Source of the DNA: Paenibacillus sp. MMS18-CY102
GTDB taxonomy: Bacteria; Bacillota; Bacilli; Paenibacillales; Paenibacillaceae
Assembly: GCF_009789195.1 (NCBI RefSeq)
Contig: NZ_WSTC01000003.1
Coordinates: 124,001-188,000, forward strand
DNA length: 64,000 bases
Direction of reading: 5' to 3'
Both the position numbers and the translations under genes were made by a program. The stretch's first letter is position 1. Each line of letters begins with the position of its first letter. The notes below the pieces were generated by a model. That model ran no database searches, was not told where the DNA came from, and saw only the letters and a list, made by a program, of their open reading frames with translations. Of the stretch, positions 19,376-28,976 are shown piece by piece.

Positions 19376-20257
19376 TCACCCTTTTACCGCGCCGACCATC
19401 AAACCTTTAACGAAGTAACGTTGAAGGAACGGATATAAGAAAATGATCGGGCCAATCGTGATTACGGTAAGCGCCATCTTAATCGATTCGGACGGCATCT
19501 GTGCCGATATGCGCTGCATAGCAGCCGCATTGCTAGAGCTCTTCAAGAACTCGATGTTGGAGATGAGCGTCCGCAGCAGCAGCTGCAACGGCTGAAGCTC
19601 TTGTTTGTCCACGAACATCAAGCCGAGGAACCAATCGTTCCAATAGCTAAGTGCCACGAACAAGCCGACGGTCGCCAGCACGGGAAGCGCAAGCGGCATG
19701 ATCAGGCGAAGGTAGATGCGGAACTCGCCAGCGCCGTCGATTTTGGCAGACTCATGCAGGTCCTCAGGAATCGAGAGCATGAAGTTGCGAATGAGGAACA
19801 TGTTGAAGGCGTTGGCCAGCGGCGGCAAAATGAGCGCCCACAGCGTATCCTTCAGGTGCAAATAATTAACGCAGATGATATACCAAGGAACAAGACCGCC
19901 ATTGAATAGCATTGTGATGATGACGTAAATGGACAGCACATTCCGGTATTTGAACGAACGTCTCGCCATGACGTATGCGCCCATGCTCGTCAAGAACAGC
20001 GACAGCACCGTGCCGACGACAGTTACGATAATGCTGATGCCGTAAGCGTCGAAGATGCGATTGGACCCGAGCAGCAGAATGCGGTACGCGTCGAACGAAA
20101 TATGTTTAGGCCACAGCGAGTAGCCGAAGTCCATAATGTCTTTCTCCGTGCTAAGTGAGCCGGAGATAACCATCAGGAACGGGAACAGGCAGGATAAGCT
20201 GAACAGGGTGACTAAGACGACGATCATCGTCTGGCTGATCGAGAACCGTTTGGCCAT
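19376..20257 (-). CDS. Sugar ABC transporter permease (LplC/YtcP type)
   Basis: A 293-residue inner-membrane permease with six predicted helices (for example ISQTMIVVLVTLFSLSCLF and an LSLFLTSMGAYVMA segment). The cytoplasmic EAA loop, ESAKIDGAGEFRIYLRLIMP, contacts the ATPase. It pairs with the permease encoded 26 bp upstream to form the membrane channel for the lipoprotein at 17728-19284. No ATPase gene is present in the operon. Systems of this kind share a general MsmX-type ATPase encoded elsewhere. Confidence 0.93.
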   Translation of the reverse strand: MAKRFSISQTMIVVLVTLFSLSCLFPFLMVISGSLSTEKDIMDFGYSLWPKHISFDAYRILLLGSNRIFDAYGISIIVTVVGTVLSLFLTSMGAYVMARRSFKYRNVLSIYVIITMLFNGGLVPWYIICVNYLHLKDTLWALILPPLANAFNMFLIRNFMLSIPEDLHESAKIDGAGEFRIYLRLIMPLALPVLATVGLFVALSYWNDWFLGLMFVDKQELQPLQLLLRTLISNIEFLKSSSNAAAMQRISAQMPSESIKMALTVITIGPIIFLYPFLQRYFVKGLMVGAVKG

Positions 20258-20283
20258 AATGGCTCATGACCTCCTTCTTTAAG

Positions 20284-21210
20284 TTAGAAAATAGCGGAAT
20301 CCTTATCGACTTTGCGTGCAGCATAGTTGCTGAGGAGTACGAGCACGAAAGCGATCATCGACTGCATGAAGCCTGCCGCAGATGCCATGCCGATATCCCC
20401 CGACTTGCGCAAGCTCCGATAGACGAACGTGTCGATAACGTCGGTCGTTGGGAATAGGAGTGAAGCGTCGCCAACCATCGCATAGAACATCCCGAAATCC
20501 GCGTTCATGATGCGCCCGACCGCCAGCAGCGTCAAAATAATGATCGTCGGCCTTAGCATCGGAAGGCTGATATAACGAATCTGTTGCCAACGGGATGCCC
20601 CGTCGATGGAAGCTGCCTCGAAATACGAATTATCGATTGAGGTGAGCGAGGCCAGGTAAACGATCGTTCCGTAGCCGGTTACTTTCCAGCGAATCGCCAT
20701 CGTCAGAATGAACGGCCACAGCCCTGCATTGCTATAGAAGTCGATCGGCTCGAAGCCCAGCCACATGACGAACCGGTTGACCGCACCGCTCTCAAAGTTC
20801 AACAAGTTGTAGGCGAAGACGCCGACGACAATCCACGAGATGAAAAACGGCAGAAACGTAAGCGATTGGGACAGCCGTTTGAAAAACTTATTTTTCATCT
20901 CGTTGAGCAGCAGCGCGAGCCCAACTTCGAACACGAGCCCGACAATAATGAACAGTGCGTTCAGCAGAATCGTGTTGCGAATGGCGCGGAACGCCGCGTC
21001 AGAAGAGAACAGGTAATCGAAGTTGTTGAATAGCGGATGCATCCAATCGCTGCCGAAAATCCCTTTTTGAAAATCGAAATCTTTGAAAGCAATAACTAGT
21101 CCGGCGAGCGGCAGGTAGTTAAAAAGAAAGAGGAGCACCGCTACTGGCAGGAACATCAGCAGCAGCGTCCGGTTGCGGATTAATTCTCGCAGCATGCCAT
21201 TGGGTCTCAT
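20284..21210 (-). CDS. Sugar ABC transporter permease (LplB/YtcQ-partner type)
   Basis: A 308-residue permease with six hydrophobic segments. Its EAA loop, FEAASIDGASRWQQIRYISL, interacts with the shared ATPase. First gene of the three-gene uptake operon (LplB-like, LplC-like, binding protein). The second in-frame ATG at 21210 is preferred because AAAGG lies 9 nt upstream; the ATG at 21216 has only 3 nt spacing. Expression is probably activated by the YesN-type regulator encoded at 23.3-25.0 kb. Confidence 0.92.
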   Translation of the reverse strand: MRPNGMLRELIRNRTLLLMFLPVAVLLFLFNYLPLAGLVIAFKDFDFQKGIFGSDWMHPLFNNFDYLFSSDAAFRAIRNTILLNALFIIVGLVFEVGLALLLNEMKNKFFKRLSQSLTFLPFFISWIVVGVFAYNLLNFESGAVNRFVMWLGFEPIDFYSNAGLWPFILTMAIRWKVTGYGTIVYLASLTSIDNSYFEAASIDGASRWQQIRYISLPMLRPTIIILTLLAVGRIMNADFGMFYAMVGDASLLFPTTDVIDTFVYRSLRKSGDIGMASAAGFMQSMIAFVLVLLSNYAARKVDKDSAIF

Positions 21211-21369
21211 AACCATCTACCTTTCTTCGTTGTGATAGTTCTATCTTAGCGGTTAGGGGAGCCAGCCTGCCATGAGCCGATCTTAACGTTTGCAGGGCGA
21301 TATTAGCGCGAGCGAATCTCCTTGTGAAACCGCTCTCATAATCATGCGCTCCTTCCGTAAAGTCTCGAC

Positions 21370-21399
21370 CGAATAGGGCAGATTATCCTGCCCTATTCG
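21370..21399. repeat. Dispersed AATAGGGCA palindrome (family C), 12-bp arms
   Basis: Perfect inverted repeat: CGAATAGGGCAG and CTGCCCTATTCG around ATTATC, in the gap between the transport operon and the histidine kinase gene. A shorter copy is at 9235-9256, and a degenerate TAGGGCG...CGCCCTA pair is near 41931-41961. Confidence 0.6.
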
Positions 21400-21461
21400 C
21401 GCTCCTGCACGCTAGCCGCTATATTATGCTCGATCATGAACCGGTAAAAAACTTGTCCAGA

Positions 21462-21506
21462 TAAAAGAAGAAAGCCGCCCCGATAACGGACGGCTTTCTT
21501 CTTTTA
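21462..21506 (-). terminator. Terminator of the two-component operon
   Basis: AAAAGAAGAAAGCCG and CGGCTTTCTTCTTTT arms. A perfect A/T-flanked stem that works in both directions, 38 bp past the histidine kinase stop. Confidence 0.85.
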
Positions 21507-21543
21507 TAGCATTATAGCTTAATTGGCTTAACCATTCATTCTA

Positions 21544-23346
21544 TTAACGCAGCAGCTCGGAAGTAGACTCCGCCCCTTCCCTGAGTATCGGATGGCGAAG
21601 CGTGATGCGCGTGCCGATTCCTTCGCCGGTCTCGATGCTGAGCTTGTAGGCTGAGCCAAAATACAGCTTCAGCCGCTCGTTCACATTGCGCAGCCCGACT
21701 CCGCTTCTGGACGCGCGTGGAGCCGCCGAACGCGTATCCTCGTCTGCCTCCAGCCTCCGCAGCACTTCCTCAGGAATGCCATTGCCGTTGTCGGATAGCT
21801 CGATGACGACATCGCGCCCTTCCGTTCTGCCGGTCAAGACGATCTTGCCTTGTTCAAAATTTTGCCGAATGCTATGCTCGATCGCATTCTCAACGAGCGG
21901 CTGAAGCAGCAGCCGCAAGAACGGTACGGCGAGCGTCTCCTCGCCGAAGATATATAGGATGCGGACAGGCTTGCCCATCCGGGCCTGCTCGATGAGCACA
22001 TACGCTTTGACCTGCTCGATTTCGCGCGCAAGCGTCGTAATTTCTTTGCCGGAATTCAAGCTTAGCCGCAGCAGATTGCCTAGCGCCGACACCATCTCGC
22101 TAATGTCGGTCCGCCCATGGTTCTCCGCCTTCCAGCGGATCGATTCGAGCGTGTTGTACAAGAAATGCGGATTGATCTGGTGGCTGAGCACCTGGAACTC
22201 AAGCTCCTTCTTCTTGCGCTCGGAATGGGACGCCTCTTCGACCAGCCCTTCAATCCGATCAATCAAGCTGCCGTAGCCGCGGTACAGCCATCCCACCTCA
22301 TCCAGCCGCGTAGCAAGCGGAGGCGAGAAGCGGAAATCGCCCGACTCCGAGCGCCGCATGAGCCGAACGAGCTTCACGATTGGCTGCGTATAATTGACTG
22401 TAATATAAGCAACGACGCCTACGCAGCAGACCAGGTAAACGATCAGAATAATGACGAGCAGCCGCGTGATTTCATCAATCGTCCCTGTCAGCTGCTCCAT
22501 CGGCGTCAAGCTGACGATTCGCCATGGCTCGCTGTCCATTCCTACGGATGTCGCCAAATATTTCTTGCCCTTAATCTCAAGCGACTCCGAGCCGTCCTCT
22601 CTCGCCTCAATATAGGAACTGGAGGGAAACGGCTTGCCTGTCCATTCATTCGCCGTTGAATCGTACAACACCGTGCCATCTTCCCCTAACAGCAGCAGCT
22701 TCTGGTCTTCAACTTGATCCGATGGAGAAAAATAACGTTTGATCTGGTCCTCCGAAAGATCCGTTGCGATAATGCCGCGCGGCGTCTGATCGTACAGTCC
22801 CGAAAATCGCTTCACATACATGAGCAGCGGACGCGCAGACTTTCCCCGCGCAGGTTCGGACAAATGCCATGTTGGGCTAATCGAAGCTTGGGAACGCTGA
22901 AACCATTCTTCGCCAACGACGGTCACCGACTCTCCGATCGTGCTCATATAGGTCGGATACGTCCGCGGATGAATCGGAAACAAGCGAACGCGGAATGCAT
23001 CGACAAGCGGCGTCGCCTGATAAAGCACGGTCAGCATATTAACAGTAAAACTTTCCTCCTCGGCAGGGCTCTTCGGTTCGCGCTCCAGCAGTTCTTGAAT
23101 GCGCTTGTTGCCAATTAGTACATTGATTTGGTCATTCACGTCATTTAAATAGATTTCAAAATTTTTGCGCGCCTGCAGCAGGTAGCTTGTCTGGATCGTC
23201 GTATTCGCATTCATGATGCCTTCGATTGACTTGATATGCGCATAGTAAGCGAACAGCAGGAACGGCAAAATAATGATGACGAAAAAGATCAGGATCATGC
23301 GGTTGCGAAACGACGATAGCATCTGAATCGGCTTCCTTCTAATCAT
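21544..23346 (-). CDS. YesM-type sensor histidine kinase
   Basis: About 600 residues. Transmembrane helices lie at about 18-35 and 297-318 and enclose an extracellular sensor domain of roughly 260 residues. A HAMP linker follows, then a His_kinase domain with the phosphorylated His at about 394 in NPHFLYNTL, and a HATPase domain (NAIEHS N-box, DNGNGIP, GVGLRNVNERL). It phosphorylates the response regulator encoded immediately upstream. Its start overlaps the regulator stop by 8 bp (ATGATTAG), which shows translational coupling and rules out the much longer upstream in-frame start. The ligand is probably a sugar or binding-protein complex of this locus, by analogy with other YesMN pairs beside LplABC-type transporters. 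Confidence 0.93.
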   Translation of the reverse strand: MIRRKPIQMLSSFRNRMILIFFVIIILPFLLFAYYAHIKSIEGIMNANTTIQTSYLLQARKNFEIYLNDVNDQINVLIGNKRIQELLEREPKSPAEEESFTVNMLTVLYQATPLVDAFRVRLFPIHPRTYPTYMSTIGESVTVVGEEWFQRSQASISPTWHLSEPARGKSARPLLMYVKRFSGLYDQTPRGIIATDLSEDQIKRYFSPSDQVEDQKLLLLGEDGTVLYDSTANEWTGKPFPSSSYIEAREDGSESLEIKGKKYLATSVGMDSEPWRIVSLTPMEQLTGTIDEITRLLVIILIVYLVCCVGVVAYITVNYTQPIVKLVRLMRRSESGDFRFSPPLATRLDEVGWLYRGYGSLIDRIEGLVEEASHSERKKKELEFQVLSHQINPHFLYNTLESIRWKAENHGRTDISEMVSALGNLLRLSLNSGKEITTLAREIEQVKAYVLIEQARMGKPVRILYIFGEETLAVPFLRLLLQPLVENAIEHSIRQNFEQGKIVLTGRTEGRDVVIELSDNGNGIPEEVLRRLEADEDTRSAAPRASRSGVGLRNVNERLKLYFGSAYKLSIETGEGIGTRITLRHPILREGAESTSELLR

Positions 23347-24970
23347 CCGCGATTCCTTGCATATTCCGGAATTCCTTCGGCGTGCAGCCCATCTGCTTCT
23401 TGAACAGCTTCGTGAAGTGGACTGGGTCCTTGTAGCCGACGCGGGACGCCACCTGATAGATTTTGAACTGGACATCAGACAGCATCCGCTTGGCATGCTC
23501 CATGCGAACATCCGTCACATGCTCAAGAAACGTCTTGCCCTTCTCCTTCTTAAACAGCTTGCTCAGCCATACCGGCGTCACATGCACCTCTGCCGCCACG
23601 CTCTGCAGCGTAAGCCCATCCGAATAATGTTTGGCGATATACCGGTCCGCTTCTTGAATGATCTGGCTCGGGGATGACGCATAGCTGCGAAAATCACGAG
23701 CGACCGCCAGCAGCAGCTGCTCGGCCTTACCACGCAGCGACTCCAGCGTGTCGTACTGCTCCAACTGCTCCCATAGGGCAATCGGATTGCGTTCCCAGCT
23801 TCGATCCTGCCAGCCGAACTGCGCGGCTTTCTTATAAACATGGAGCAGCCATTCGAAAATTTGCTGATGAATGTCCCGGCTATGCGGCAGCGCCCATGAT
23901 TGTACCATTTCGACGAAGCCGTCCATTAGTCCAGCAATGTCTTCGTCTGAACCGTACCGAATCAAATCGAGCACTTCGTCGGGATTGCGGACGGACGGAT
24001 TGTCCTGGGTCGCCTCCTCCTCCCAGCCTTGGCTCGTCAACAGCCGATTGCCGCCGTAGACCGCCTTTTGCTCCAAAATGCCGCTGCTCTCCGCGAACAG
24101 CTCATGCAGTTGCTGATACGAACCGAAGAGCGAGCACAAGCCGACGCTAACCTTCGCCTTAACGAACCGGTTCACACGCTCGATGCACAGCTGCGCCAGC
24201 TCCTTGCACTGCTCCATCGACTGCTGGTCTGGGCAGCCCACCATGATGGCCCATCTCCCTCTCGCATCCTGGCACAGCGCCGCAGCAAGCGGTGAATCCT
24301 CCTCCAGCGTTTGTTTGACAACGTTTCCAATTCCAAACAGAATGAGCCCTTTCTCGCTTCGGTCCCGGCGGTTCTCAATCGCCTTCAGGTCATCGGCCTC
24401 CATCACCATGACAGCCATCTTCTCCCGGATCATCCAATCCAGCTGCAACGTCTGCAAGCGGTGGACAACCCGGCTTTCCCGGCTCGCGCTATGGGGGTGC
24501 TCCAGCATTTCCCTCAGCAGCTCCTCGCGCATAATCGTCATCGCATTCTGGACATGGCTATCCATGAGCGTCTGGTTTGTCCGCTCCAGTTGCTCCCGCT
24601 CCAGCTGTACAATCGCCTTGCGAACGACCTCGCCGAGCTCCGTTATGTTAATCGGCTTCAACACGTAATCCATCGCGCCGAGCTTCATTGCCTGCCTTAC
24701 GATATCAAAATCATCATAGCCGCTAATGACGATTGACCGCCATCCCTCCGCCCGTTCCGCTGCCAGCAGTTGAATGAATTCAAGACCTGTCATTCTCTGC
24801 ATTTTGATATCGGTCACGATAAGTTCGGGGTTCGATTCGCGGGCAACCGCCAATGCCATCTCGCCATCCTCGGCTGTCAAAATCTCTTCAATCCCGTAAT
24901 CCGCCCATGGAAACTTTGCCTTCAGCCCCTCACGAATTTCCAGCTCGTCATCTACGATCAGAACGCGCAT
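23339..24970 (-). CDS. YesN-type AraC-family response regulator
   Basis: About 543 residues. An N-terminal receiver domain has the acidic pair in LIVDDE and the phospho-acceptor Asp54 in IVTDIKM, plus the conserved Lys in YVLKP. A middle region of roughly 300 residues is typical of YesN proteins. The C-terminal AraC double helix-turn-helix includes VHVTPVWLSKLFKKEKG and VASRVGYKDPVHFTKLFKK. It would activate the adjacent transport and glycosidase genes when phosphorylated by the kinase encoded downstream. Start at 24970 is preferred (GGGGGG upstream); a start at 24991 would add seven residues before the conserved MRVLIVDDE. Confidence 0.93.
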   Translation of the reverse strand: MRVLIVDDELEIREGLKAKFPWADYGIEEILTAEDGEMALAVARESNPELIVTDIKMQRMTGLEFIQLLAAERAEGWRSIVISGYDDFDIVRQAMKLGAMDYVLKPINITELGEVVRKAIVQLEREQLERTNQTLMDSHVQNAMTIMREELLREMLEHPHSASRESRVVHRLQTLQLDWMIREKMAVMVMEADDLKAIENRRDRSEKGLILFGIGNVVKQTLEEDSPLAAALCQDARGRWAIMVGCPDQQSMEQCKELAQLCIERVNRFVKAKVSVGLCSLFGSYQQLHELFAESSGILEQKAVYGGNRLLTSQGWEEEATQDNPSVRNPDEVLDLIRYGSDEDIAGLMDGFVEMVQSWALPHSRDIHQQIFEWLLHVYKKAAQFGWQDRSWERNPIALWEQLEQYDTLESLRGKAEQLLLAVARDFRSYASSPSQIIQEADRYIAKHYSDGLTLQSVAAEVHVTPVWLSKLFKKEKGKTFLEHVTDVRMEHAKRMLSDVQFKIYQVASRVGYKDPVHFTKLFKKQMGCTPKEFRNMQGIADD

Positions 24971-25136
24971 CCAGGCCCCCCGCCTTTCCATGATGAAATA
25001 TCTTAATACGTAATTGTAGTGCCCCGCAGCAAAACAAGCAATGAGGCAATCTTAAATTGGCATGGGGCAATCCAATCCATCTATAACGGCGCGGAAGATA
25101 CGATAAGCATGCCCGTGAAAGTTTGTATTTGCCTCA

Positions 25137-25166
25137 TTGTGGGCATTGATGGGCGTTTCTTATAAT
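25137..25166 (+). promoter_or_regulatory. Likely sigma-A promoter of the alpha-mannosidase gene
   Basis: TTGTGG, 18-bp spacer, TATAAT. A perfect -10 about 44 bp upstream of the start codon, in the gap that diverges from the response regulator gene. Confidence 0.5.
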
Positions 25167-25209
25167 TACAGCCATAACCGACTACTATCTATGAAACGAG
25201 GACTGCCCT

Positions 25210-27939
25210 ATGAACGCAAGCAAGCCCGTCATTCACATCGTCTCCCACACCCACTGGGACCGCGAATGGTATATGCCTTACGAAGCCCATCACGTCAAGC
25301 TGATCGAAACGATGGATACGCTGCTCCAAACGTTCGAGGGGGACCCTGAATTCCGCAGCTTCTACCTCGACGGCCAGACGATTGTGCTGGAAGATTACTT
25401 GCAGATTTACCCGGAGAAAAGGGCGCTGCTTGAGCAGCTCGTCCAAGCAGGCAAGCTGTCCGCTGGACCTTGGTACATTTTGCAGGACGAGTTTCTAACC
25501 AGCAGTGAAGCGAACATCCGTAACTTGCAAATTGGCCACCGCGATGCCGAAGGCTTCGGCCCGGTTTCCAAGCTGGGCTATTTCCCCGATTCGTTCGGCA
25601 ATATGGGGCAAGCGGCGCAAATTTTGCTTCAAGCTGGCATCGATACCGCCGTCTTCGGGCGCGGCGTCAAGGCAACGGGGTTTAACAATCAAGTTGAGGA
25701 CAGCGCAAGCCTGGAATCGCCATTCTCCGAGCTCTATTGGGAATCGCCCGACGGCTCCCGCGTGCTCGGCATTCTGTTCGCGAACTGGTACAACAACGGC
25801 ATGGAAATTCCAACCGATCGCGAAGAAGCGAAGCGCTATTGGGATCACCGAATTACGGCGGCGCAGCGCTATGCATCGACACCTCATCTGCTGATGATGA
25901 ATGGCTGCGATCACCAGCCGGTGCAGACCGACCTATCCGAAGCGATTCGCGTTGCAAGAGAGCTGTATCCCAACTATGAGTTCATTCATTCGAATTTCGA
26001 CGATTATGTATCAGCGGTTCAAGCTGCCTTGCCAGAGAAGCTTAGCGTTACACGCGGCGAGCTTCGTGGACAGCGGACGGACGGTTGGTTTACGCTTGCC
26101 AATACCGCATCTGCCCGCGTCTATATTAAGCAGCTGAATCAACAGAACCAGACAGCGTTGGAAAAGGTGACGGAGCCGCTTGCCGCAATTGCCCATCGCC
26201 TCGGCAAGCCTTACCCCCATGCCCTGCTCCAATACGCATGGAAGACGCTCATGCAAAACCATCCGCATGACAGCATTTGCGGCTGCAGCGTTGATGAAGT
26301 GTATCATGAAATGATTACTCGCTTCGCGAAGAGCACTGAGGTTGCTCGCGCCTTGACGGAAGAAAGCGCTAAGGCGATTGCAGCTGAAGCGGACACTTCC
26401 GCCTTCTCCGAATATGGGGATTCGGCCGTTCCGTTTATCGCGCTAAATACGAGCGGCTATGAAGGCAAAAACGTCGTAACCATTGAAGTTGAATGGTCGA
26501 AGCGTTACTTTAACCAAAGCGAAAATCCGATCGCTGTGTCACAGGAAGTGGCGGACCGAACGCATGCGCTAGGTTATCTTGTTAACGCGGAAGGCGAACG
26601 CATCAGCCATACGCTCGTCGATCTCGGCGTCCGGTTCGGCTATGACCTGCCGAAGGATAAATTCCGGGCACCCTATTATGCCCGTGCCTTGCGGCTTACA
26701 TTCGAGACCGACACGCTCCCAGCTATCGGGTTCGCTAGCTATGCATGGGTGCCGGATCGCAGCGTGGGGACCGCAAGCGGTGATGATTCGTCTCTCGTCG
26801 CGGGCGAGCGGACGCTTGAGAATGAAGCCATTCGCGTCATCATCCAGGATGACGGCAGCTACGATCTATTCGATAAGCGAAGCGGCGAAGCCTACGCCGG
26901 GCTTGGCTCCTATGAGAATGTTGGCGATATCGGCAACGAATATATTTTCATGCAGCCGCATGGCGATGTCGCGATTACGACGAAAGGAGCTGCTGCGGAA
27001 ATTCGGCTCGTCGAAAATACACCATATCGGGCAGCATTCGAAATCGTCCATACGATGATGGTGCCAGATTCAGCAGACGAGCAGCTTGCTGCAGAGGTGG
27101 CTACGATGGTGCCGTTCCAGGTACGGCACGCCGGCCGATCCGATCGGTTGGTTCCGCTGGGCATTACGACGAGAATCAGCCTCGACCGTTCAGGCAAAGG
27201 CGTCCGCCTTCGCGCCGGCATTAATAATCAGAGCAAGGACCATCGCCTGCGGGTACTAGTCCCTGCTGGCGTCGATGCTGCCACCCATTTTGCCGACTCC
27301 ATCTTCGAAGTCGCGGAGCGCCACACGGTTCCTTCGCCGGAATGGCAAAACCCGAGCAACTGCCAGCATATGCAGGCTTTCATCGATGTGCATGACGATA
27401 GCCGCGGGCTCGTCGTTGCAGGCAAGGGCCTAAACGAATATGAGGTGCTGCAGGACGGAATGGGCACGATGGCGGTTACACTGCTACGAAGTGTCGGCGA
27501 GCTTGGCGACTGGGGCGTCTTCCCTACGCCGGATGCACAATGCATCGGCCAGCAATACGCCGAATGGATGATCATTCCGCATGGCGGCGACCAACGATTC
27601 GACGCTTATCAAGAAGCCTATCGCTTCCAAGTGCCGAACACGGCCGTATCGACAAGCATTCATGCAGGATCGTTGGGCGTACGTGAAAGCTTCCTTGATT
27701 GGAAAGGCGAGCGGCTTGCCTTCTCCAGCTTGAAGGTAGGCGAAGCGAGCGGCGATTGGATGGCGCGCTGGTATAACCTGTCCGAAGCATCGACCGAGCT
27801 CGCTCTAGCGAATGTGCCAGTTGGCTCCCTTTATGCGAGCAACGTGCTGGAGCAGCCGGGCGAACCGCTCGCTGCGCAAGCTGCTGCCATCGGCGGATAC
27901 GCGATCTCAACATTCGGCATCAAAATCAAGCAACCGTAG
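25210..27939 (+). CDS. GH38 alpha-mannosidase
   Basis: A 909-residue cytoplasmic alpha-mannosidase of glycoside hydrolase family 38, of the length of the MngB-like bacterial group. The zinc-binding HTHWDREW lies at 13-20, the catalytic nucleophile Asp in GYFPDSFG at about 127, and the barrel-to-central-domain segment HPHDSICGCSVDEV at about 350. The C-terminal half is the beta-sandwich glyco_hydro_38C region. It removes alpha-mannose from imported oligosaccharides. With the GH99-like secreted enzyme and the nearby uptake system it suggests that an alpha-mannose-containing glycan is one substrate of this locus. Divergent from the two-component genes. Confidence 0.95.
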   Translation: MNASKPVIHIVSHTHWDREWYMPYEAHHVKLIETMDTLLQTFEGDPEFRSFYLDGQTIVLEDYLQIYPEKRALLEQLVQAGKLSAGPWYILQDEFLTSSEANIRNLQIGHRDAEGFGPVSKLGYFPDSFGNMGQAAQILLQAGIDTAVFGRGVKATGFNNQVEDSASLESPFSELYWESPDGSRVLGILFANWYNNGMEIPTDREEAKRYWDHRITAAQRYASTPHLLMMNGCDHQPVQTDLSEAIRVARELYPNYEFIHSNFDDYVSAVQAALPEKLSVTRGELRGQRTDGWFTLANTASARVYIKQLNQQNQTALEKVTEPLAAIAHRLGKPYPHALLQYAWKTLMQNHPHDSICGCSVDEVYHEMITRFAKSTEVARALTEESAKAIAAEADTSAFSEYGDSAVPFIALNTSGYEGKNVVTIEVEWSKRYFNQSENPIAVSQEVADRTHALGYLVNAEGERISHTLVDLGVRFGYDLPKDKFRAPYYARALRLTFETDTLPAIGFASYAWVPDRSVGTASGDDSSLVAGERTLENEAIRVIIQDDGSYDLFDKRSGEAYAGLGSYENVGDIGNEYIFMQPHGDVAITTKGAAAEIRLVENTPYRAAFEIVHTMMVPDSADEQLAAEVATMVPFQVRHAGRSDRLVPLGITTRISLDRSGKGVRLRAGINNQSKDHRLRVLVPAGVDAATHFADSIFEVAERHTVPSPEWQNPSNCQHMQAFIDVHDDSRGLVVAGKGLNEYEVLQDGMGTMAVTLLRSVGELGDWGVFPTPDAQCIGQQYAEWMIIPHGGDQRFDAYQEAYRFQVPNTAVSTSIHAGSLGVRESFLDWKGERLAFSSLKVGEASGDWMARWYNLSEASTELALANVPVGSLYASNVLEQPGEPLAAQAAAIGGYAISTFGIKIKQP

Positions 27940-27973
27940 GCCATCTGGCACCACACTACGGCCAACTTTGCAG

Positions 27974-28009
27974 AAAGTCCCGGAGCCATCAAACGCTCCG
28001 GGACTTTTT
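27974..28009. terminator. Bidirectional terminator between convergent genes
   Basis: AAGTCCCGGAGC and GCTCCGGGACTT with a 7-8-nt loop, followed by TTTTT on the plus strand and preceded by A residues. It serves the mannosidase and capA-like genes. Confidence 0.9.
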
Positions 28010-28019
28010 GGGCTATTCA

Positions 28020-28976
28020 CTATTTTCCTGACGGCACGACCCGATACACCCTTCTTCCGTTCACGGAGCTGCGCTGGACGTTCGTGCGGATCCGTTTGAT
28101 GCCCGTAAGGTCCGTACGCCCTTGTGCATCCTTATGAATGTTCAGCTTTAGTATGAGGCCCTGCTGTGTATAGGGATTTTTGCGAAGCTTCGTCGAAATA
28201 AAATTGCCCAGCGAATACGCCGCCACTCGCTGCTTCGTCACGCCGCGCTTATCTGTTACCTTCTTGAGCACGACGGGCTGCAGCACATGCGGGTGCGCGC
28301 CCAGCACCACATTCGCGCCATGCTTGAACAGCAACTGGACGACGCGCTTTTGCTTCGCGTTTGGCGTCCGCTGAAACTCCTTGCCAAAATGGACGCAAAC
28401 GATGATGAAATCGGTCCGATAGCGAAGCGACGCAAGATCGGCGATCATTTTCTTCTCATAAATTTTATTTACCATATACGAATGCGGCACCGGAATCGAA
28501 TTGGTGCCCATCGTGTACGACAAGACGCCGACGCGAATGCCTTTGGCTGTAATAATCGTTTTCTTGCGCGATTCAGTAGGCGTACGGGCTGTCCCCGTAT
28601 GCTTCAGCCCATGCTGGTCGAGAATGCGGAGCGTGCGCCTTAGCCCTGCCGAGCCGCCGTCCATGCAATGGTTGTTGGCTGTCGTCATCAGGTCGAACCC
28701 GCAGTTCCTTAGCGTAGTGGCCAGCGAATCCGGGCAATTGAACGCAGGATATCCCGTCCGGGGCGCTCTCGTCTCGTATTTGCCCGGCTGCTTGGGCGAG
28801 CCTGAGAACGTCGTCTCCAAGTTGCCGATCATAATGTCATTATTTCGAAGCGATGGCGCGACCTTCGCGAACATCGTCCCGAAAGCGTACGTATTCGTCT
28901 TAGGCTTGCGTGCCGATGCAATAATTGGCGCTTTCATCAGCAAATCGCCGATTGCTGCAACCGTAATTGAAGCCAC
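28020..28976 (-). CDS. CapA-family metallophosphatase-like protein
   Basis: A 318-residue protein of the CapA/PgsA family, related to poly-gamma-glutamate synthesis proteins and built on a calcineurin-like metal-binding fold. Motifs are the N-terminal AAIGDLLM, IGNLETTFSG, TANNHCMDGG and VVLGAHPHVLQP, with Asp, Asn and His ligands. It has no signal peptide, unlike many CapA proteins. It stands alone, without capB/capC genes, so capsule synthesis is unlikely and the precise role is unknown. GTG start with GGGGGG 7 nt upstream. A dead copy of its first 40 or so codons is at 1697-1826. Confidence 0.88.
   Translation of the reverse strand: MASITVAAIGDLLMKAPIIASARKPKTNTYAFGTMFAKVAPSLRNNDIMIGNLETTFSGSPKQPGKYETRAPRTGYPAFNCPDSLATTLRNCGFDLMTTANNHCMDGGSAGLRRTLRILDQHGLKHTGTARTPTESRKKTIITAKGIRVGVLSYTMGTNSIPVPHSYMVNKIYEKKMIADLASLRYRTDFIIVCVHFGKEFQRTPNAKQKRVVQLLFKHGANVVLGAHPHVLQPVVLKKVTDKRGVTKQRVAAYSLGNFISTKLRKNPYTQQGLILKLNIHKDAQGRTDLTGIKRIRTNVQRSSVNGRRVYRVVPSGK

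Noticed and set aside
21544-23511. Longer N-terminal version of the histidine kinase starting at 23511
   Set aside because: The extra 55 residues are the response regulator gene read out of frame (Ser/Arg rich). The true start overlaps the regulator stop as ATGATTAG.
28020-28976. Poly-gamma-glutamate capsule operon
   Set aside because: Only a lone CapA-like gene is present; no capB, capC or capE-like genes nearby.
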